Shown: positions 1-5,600 of the stretch, one piece after another
How the letters are laid out: every line of letters begins with the position of its first letter
Position numbering within the stretch: the stretch's first letter is position 1
Assembly: GCA_042091495.1 (NCBI GenBank)
Contig: JBELHJ010000079.1
Span: 1-8,045 of the forward strand
Direction: 5' to 3'
Source of the DNA: JBELHJ01 sp042091495
GTDB taxonomy: Bacteria; Bacteroidota; Bacteroidia; Flavobacteriales; Flavobacteriaceae
Length of the DNA: 8,045 nt
Notes under the pieces: generated by a model
Database searches by the model: none
What the model was told of the DNA's origin: nothing
The model's input: the letters and a program-made list of their open reading frames with translations, nothing else
Made by a program: the position numbers and the translations under genes

Positions 1-1712
1 TGAAGTTCTATCTCAGCATCTTTTCTTATGGTCCATTGATCTGTATCAAAATAAATTCTTTGGAGCTGAAGGATATTTTTTAAATCATCACCTTTAGCTA
101 CTTTTTGGACGTCTAAAATACCTGAATTCCCTTTCTTTAATGTTAGTGATAATTCGAAGTTTTTTTCAAATTCAACTCCTGACTCAACAAATTGTTCTAC
201 CACTTCATAACCTGATTTTGTAGCCCTAACAATATATTTTTCATTACAGTCAAGAACTAATTCGTAAAAGCCAGATGCATCTGTAGTTGTTTCTTCTATA
301 AATTCTAGGTTCTCATTAAACAAAGAAATTGTTACCTCATTTAATTGCTCTTGAGTTTCTTTAGATTTAACAATCCCTTTAACATATTGATTACACGAAG
401 CAATTAGAGGTTTCAATTCTTTTAAAGCATAAATATCATCATCTCCTTTGCCTCCAGGGCGATTAGAAGAGAAAAAGCCTCTCTTAGTTTCTGGAATCAT
501 ATAAAATGCAAAATCGTCTTCAGGACTATTTATAGGTCTACCAGCATTAATAACAGTTTGAATATCAATTTGTTTAGAAAGATCAGTTACAAAGACGTCT
601 AAACCACCTAATCCTAGATGCCCGTCTGAGGAAAAAAATAATTTTTCATCAATAATAAAAGGGAAATTTTCTCTACCATCAGTATTAATATGATTCCCCA
701 AAGGTTCCGGAGTTCCAAAATTACCATCAGTATCTATACTTACTTTAAAAATATCTGACATTCCCCTAGTGCCTTCCATATCTGAAATGAAATACATGGT
801 ATCTTCATTGGCATTTAAAGTAGGATGCGAAGTATTATAGTCATTATTATTAAAAGGTAATTCCTCTGAAAGACCCCAATTGTCATCAACAGATGCTCTT
901 GTACTTTTATAAATTTTTAATTTATTAACTCCATCTTTCGCTTCTAAATATTTATTGTTTGTAAAATTATTTCTTGAGAAATATAAGGTTAACCCGTCTT
1001 TAGTTACATAAGGAGATAATTCATGAAATTTTGAATTTATATTAATACTTACAAGTTCAGATTTTTCACTTGAGGGAACATAACTTGAATCTAAAGTTGA
1101 AGTATAAATTTCATAATAGGGTTTATTATTCCAACCATGAATTCTCTTTACTGCTCCAGAATTTGGCTTATTTGATGCATAAAATATAACACCGTCATGA
1201 TGAGCTACTGATGCATCTGAATAACTTGAATTAAATTCCAATGAAGAAATCTCATAACGGCCAGACTGTAAATCAATAAGATTTAGATAATTCCTCTCTT
1301 TTTCTAATAGAGAATAACGAGAATCCTTATCTGAAAATTGATTGAGTTTTAATAAAATTTGATCAGACAATTCATACTGTTTGTTGCCTTTTAAAGACAT
1401 GGCATACCTAAATAAATAGTCTTTGTTCAGTTCTCCATTTTTTAAATCATAAAGCTTTTGATACCATTTGTTTGCATTTTTTAAATCACTATTAAAATAA
1501 TAAGAGTCGCCTAATTTTTTGAAAACATCTTCAGAAACGAAACCATTATTAGCAACTTCCAAATAGATTTGTCTAGCGTCTACAAAAGCATATTTATCAA
1601 ACATGGCATTTGCCTCATTAACTTTGAGTTGATCTTTATCAACTTGCGCATTTAATTGTAATGCCAATAAAGAAATGGTACGAAATATTGAATATTTATT
1701 AAAAAAAGTCAT
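1..1712 (-). CDS. PorE-like OmpA-family protein: TPR, PD40 propeller, CRD and start of OmpA domain (partial, 3' end outside window)
   Basis: The frame is open for 570 codons from ATG 1712-1710 and runs off the window. A type I signal peptide is visible (LLALQLNA, predicted cut after Ala22, mature start Gln23). Residues about 25-140 look like TPR helices. About 165-435 hold repeated PD40/WD40-type blades: FYASNKP (177-183), LYFSRNN (243-249), MYFISD (306-311), LFFSSDG (358-364), GFFSSNRPGGKGDDD (412-426). About 439-535 form a carboxypeptidase-regulatory-like beta domain starting near SCNQYVKG. The last residues, IYFDTDQWTIRKDAEIEL (553-570), open an OmpA C-terminal peptidoglycan-binding domain. 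This is the domain order of Porphyromonas gingivalis PorE. The family is periplasmic or outer-membrane associated and is thought to tie T9SS outer-membrane parts to peptidoglycan. No lipobox Cys is present, unlike PorE, which is reported as a lipoprotein. The ATG touches the upstream PorP stop, so translational coupling is likely. The family call is secure; the role in this cassette is inferred. Confidence 0.92.
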   Translation of the reverse strand, partial: MTFFNKYSIFRTISLLALQLNAQVDKDQLKVNEANAMFDKYAFVDARQIYLEVANNGFVSEDVFKKLGDSYYFNSDLKNANKWYQKLYDLKNGELNKDYLFRYAMSLKGNKQYELSDQILLKLNQFSDKDSRYSLLEKERNYLNLIDLQSGRYEISSLEFNSSYSDASVAHHDGVIFYASNKPNSGAVKRIHGWNNKPYYEIYTSTLDSSYVPSSEKSELVSININSKFHELSPYVTKDGLTLYFSRNNFTNNKYLEAKDGVNKLKIYKSTRASVDDNWGLSEELPFNNNDYNTSHPTLNANEDTMYFISDMEGTRGMSDIFKVSIDTDGNFGTPEPLGNHINTDGRENFPFIIDEKLFFSSDGHLGLGGLDVFVTDLSKQIDIQTVINAGRPINSPEDDFAFYMIPETKRGFFSSNRPGGKGDDDIYALKELKPLIASCNQYVKGIVKSKETQEQLNEVTISLFNENLEFIEETTTDASGFYELVLDCNEKYIVRATKSGYEVVEQFVESGVEFEKNFELSLTLKKGNSGILDVQKVAKGDDLKNILQLQRIYFDTDQWTIRKDAEIEL

Positions 1713-1715
1713 TTA
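1710..1715 (-). promoter_or_regulatory. Abutting stop/start junction (TAA then ATG) coupling porP-like and porE-like genes
   Basis: On the minus strand the PorP/SprF stop TAA (1715-1713) is followed with no gap by the ATG (1712-1710) of the OmpA-family gene. The upstream bases are a T-run with no ribosome binding site, so the second gene is probably translated by ribosomes that have just terminated on the first. This supports a fixed stoichiometry of the two envelope proteins. The geometry is read directly; coupling is inferred. Confidence 0.65.
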
Positions 1716-2630
1716 AAAAAATCTTGGGGTCATCATTTTATTATAGCGTTTAAATAATTCAAACCTTAAAAAAAACTCAAAAGACCCATTGTTATATCCA
1801 TCTGGTAAACTTGTGGCTATGTCATATGACATTCCCAATAACCAAGACTCATTGATTTGAAAACCGGCTAATGCACTAACTGATGAACTAATACTGTAAG
1901 ATGTCCCTAAAATAAATTTATCGTTATATGAAAAATTTGCTGAAAGGTCTACCTGTGCCGGTGAACCAAAAACCAACTTTACCATACCAGCAGGTTTAAA
2001 TTTTATCATTTTTGATAAATTAAATACATAACCTGCAGTTCCATAATAGTGAAGCCTTTCTCTTAAACCATAGTTAGAATTATTTTCAAAATCAATATTG
2101 GTAGTTCTAAGCATTCTTGGAATACTTGCTCCTATATAGTACTTATCTGAATGCAATAGAAAACCAAGACCCACTTGAGGCGATAATTTATTTTCCAAGT
2201 TATTAGTGTAAAAGGGATCTGAATAGCGTAGATCTAATTTTGATAAATCTTGACTGTAAAGGTAGGCGCCTGCTGATATACCCATTGATAATTTTACAAA
2301 ATAATCTAAATCTATTGTATAACTAAAATTTGCAGTTACTGAGGTTTCACTCAAGGCACCTAATTGATCATTTAAAATATTGAAGCCTAATCCTATTTTT
2401 TTTCTTTCGATTGGGGTGTGCATACTAAAAGAAGAAGTCTGAGGAGCTCCTTCTAAACCAATCCATTGTGTTCTATGTAACAATACTGCACTTAATACAT
2501 CCCTAGAACCAGCATAAGCAGGATTAATAGTCAATGTATTATACATATATTGTGTATACTGTTCGCTTTGTTGGGCTTGAGTAAACCAAGAACAAAAGAA
2601 TAATACAATTATTGTAAAATATTTTTTCAT
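1713..2630 (-). CDS. PorP/SprF-family type IX secretion outer-membrane protein
   Basis: This 305-residue protein has a clear signal peptide (predicted cut TQA|Q after residue 19), followed by the family hallmark near the mature N-terminus: QYTQYMYNTLTINPAYAGSR (residues 24-43) and then HRTQWIGLEGAPQ. The rest is an alternating aromatic/polar beta-strand pattern with repeated short Gly-rich turns, as expected for an outer-membrane barrel, and it ends in Phe-Phe, a common barrel C-terminus. Its length fits the PorP/SprF family (about 300 residues). In F. johnsoniae, SprF is needed for secretion or attachment of the adhesin SprB, and type B substrates generally need a cognate SprF-like protein, often encoded next door. 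Here the gene starts 9 nt after the stop of the type B adhesin gene, so that adhesin is its likely client. It could be specific to this one substrate or shared among several. No strong ribosome binding site is visible upstream (AAGAACC before ATG). Confidence 0.95.
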   Translation of the reverse strand: MKKYFTIIVLFFCSWFTQAQQSEQYTQYMYNTLTINPAYAGSRDVLSAVLLHRTQWIGLEGAPQTSSFSMHTPIERKKIGLGFNILNDQLGALSETSVTANFSYTIDLDYFVKLSMGISAGAYLYSQDLSKLDLRYSDPFYTNNLENKLSPQVGLGFLLHSDKYYIGASIPRMLRTTNIDFENNSNYGLRERLHYYGTAGYVFNLSKMIKFKPAGMVKLVFGSPAQVDLSANFSYNDKFILGTSYSISSSVSALAGFQINESWLLGMSYDIATSLPDGYNNGSFEFFLRFELFKRYNKMMTPRFF

Positions 2631-2639
2631 GGTTCTTGA

Positions 2640-5600
2640 TTAATTTATGTTTAGAAATCCTTGTATTTCCTTTATTACCCCTTCAACTTCATATTTAAAA
2701 AAGTAATAATAGGTTCCCTTTGGTAATTTCTTATATCTTAAAATTGATATTCTACCCTCACTAATTCCTTTAAATAATTTTCCATTAGTTCCATAACCAT
2801 CAATATTATAAACTTGAACACCCCATCGGTTTGTGATTACTAAATTATTTTTTGGATAATTTTCTACGCCAACAATTTCAAAGAAATCATTTATCCCATC
2901 ATCATTTGGTGACAAGGCATTAAAGACTTTTAAACCAGTAAATAATCCATCTGGTTCTTGAATAAAGTTAAAGTCAGAACAAATATGCTCTGAATCAATA
3001 TTTGTAGTCGTAGGGTTAGAACCTTGTGTTTGAGTTATTTGAGACTCATCTAAAGCATTTTCAAATAAGATGGTAGAAGTTACAAATCCAAGTGGAGCTC
3101 TAATAGACCATTCACCAAATGTATTTGTTGAAATTTTTTCAGAATAATTACTTCCATCTAAAAGTATAATTGAGACATTTACTAAAACTGATGATAACCC
3201 AACCTCATTTTCATCAATTAACCCATTGGTGTTGGAATCATTATAAACTTTTCCTTTTACTTCGTATGGCGCTCTGGATTTAATAAATACTCCCAAATCA
3301 TCGAGATCTATATTATCTCCGTCAGATGTGGTTAATACAATCTCACTTTCACTTTGGGTTATATAATAATCTAAAAAATGTGTATTTATATCATAATCAA
3401 TTATAGCATCCCCCGCTTCTACTGTTAAACTCCATTCTCCTGTTTGTGAAGTTTTTATATTATAATCTGCAAATCCGTCAGAAATTACAAACTCATAATC
3501 CGATATCGGAGATTCACAAGAATCAAAAATACCATTAGCATTATCATCAAAATACATTAAACCTGAAATTTCAGCCAATTCAATTGAATTAGGACAAAAT
3601 CCTATTGATGGAGTATTATTATCAATATCCTCAATAACATTGGTTGTCAAAGGATTTTCACTATTATGATTTAAACTATAATCAGAAAAGGAGAAAACAC
3701 TATTGAATATTACTATTTCAGAACTTGTAGCTCCTGCAGATACTGAAACAGACCAGTTTCCGTTATCATCAGTAAAAACAATAGATGGGTTTCCGGATGA
3801 ATCGATTATAGTTATCGGAACACCTGCAACTAAATTAGGATCACCAACACCTTGTTCACCATCACAATTTTTATCAATGAAAACATGTCCGTTTAAAGTA
3901 CCTATATTTAGTATGTTAGGATCATTATAGCCAACAATTAAATTAAATGCACTGTTTAGAATATAATCATTAGTGTTATCAAGAATTAAAGCATTTGGAT
4001 TTTGTCCTTGACTGATAGTTAACCCTGATAAATCATCCTCATTGATATTGATTATTGAATTACCTTCGGGTAAACCTTTTACTAGCCAAATACCATTTGT
4101 GTCAGTTTGAATTGAACGATCAATGCCATTACTATCTGATATTGCTACTAAATGATTAACTAAATTTGGTTCATTGGTGTCTTGAAATCCATTTCCATTA
4201 ACATCCTTGTATACTTTACCACTAACATCTACTAAATTTTCAGTATTTACTTCAGGATCATAAAAACCAACAGTGTAATTATAGTTTGTATTATTTAATA
4301 AAATCTCACTCCAAGGGCTATTACCTTGAGTTGTAATAAAATTTTCAATTCCTATTTTAGATATTTCAAAATCTGTTTCTCCAGATTCCAGTGATACTAA
4401 ACTCCAATCCCCAAAACTATTGGTAGTAACTTGTTTTTCAACTCCACTTGCAGTAATTATTGATACTGATCTGTTAGGAGCAGAGGCCTCTCCTAAATCT
4501 TTAACTCCATTTCCATTTGTATCAAAATAAATATGGCCAGTTACTGAAATATTATTAGTAAAAAAATCTGAGTTATGAAACCCTACAATTAGATTAAATT
4601 CTTCAAGTTTAGAATAATCTTCAGACTGATCTAAATCAAGAATATTGGGATTAATTCCTTGAGTAACCGTGTAGTCTTGAAGATCAGAGTTTTCAATATT
4701 AATTGACGTTGACACTCCTTCATACAAGCCTGAAACTGACCAATCACCACTTAAATTAGTATTAATCGAAAGGTCGACGTTATTAATATTATTTATGTGA
4801 ACTAACCGATTTGAAGCATCGGCCTCATTGTTTTCTTGAATGCCATTTCCATTGGCATCAAAATAAACATGACCGTTTAAATCAATAAAATTTGTTACTG
4901 GAGTGATTGCATCATTAAACCCTACAATAATAAAATCTTGACCTCCCTTTTGTGCATTAACTAAAGTTGGATTTTGTCCTTGAGAGGTTACATATGACTC
5001 AATACCTGAGTCATCAATCAATATATTAAGATTTCCTATTACATCTGAAACATATGACCAATCTCCAAAAGAATTTGTAACAATTTCTGATACTAAAACT
5101 CCCGAGCTATCTGTAATAGTTATTAATCTGTTAGTTAGGTTAGGCTCAGAAATTTCCTGTGAACCGTTACCATTAACATCGTAATAAATATGTCCACCAG
5201 CAATATAATCCGAGTTCTCTAATACTGAAACCCTTAAATCACAAGAGTCTGTATTACCGCTAGTATCAGTAACAGTTAATGTAATGATATAATCACCAGA
5301 ATCATTAAAAGTTGACTGACTCAATTCAGAAGATACTATTTCACAATTGTCAAATGAACCTCCATCTACCATATCTGGAGTTATTTGAATAGTTCCTGAT
5401 TGATTAAGTTCCACAGAGATATCTTTACAAACTGCTGTTGGGCTAATTCTATCTAAGACTATTATTCTAGAAGAACAACTTCCTAATTCTGAATCATCAA
5501 ATCCTTTGGCAATGACTTTTACGTTATGTTCAATATTGATGTCAGCACAATCAAATAAATCAACGCCTTCAACTATGAAGTCATTTATATGACAAATATC

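Noticed and set aside
1..1712. Translation or envelope system linking ettA with the cassette
   Set aside because: EttA is a cytosolic ribosome factor separated by a 97-bp spacer with a candidate promoter; nothing in the sequence ties it to the secretion cassette.
3703..3930. Plus-strand ORF of 75 codons
   Set aside because: It lies wholly antisense inside the giant adhesin gene, and its sequence resembles no family; it mirrors the repeat-coding DNA.
4994..5014. Perfect 8-bp inverted repeat (ATGACTCA, 5-nt loop, TGAGTCAT)
   Set aside because: It sits inside the coding sequence of module 1 (DDSGIESY), has no T-run and is absent from sister modules, so it is most likely chance from codon choice.
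2952..5201. Regularly spaced repeats as a CRISPR-like array
   Set aside because: The period is about 310-335 bp, set by protein modules in one open frame with drifting copies; there are no short identical repeats and no unique spacers.
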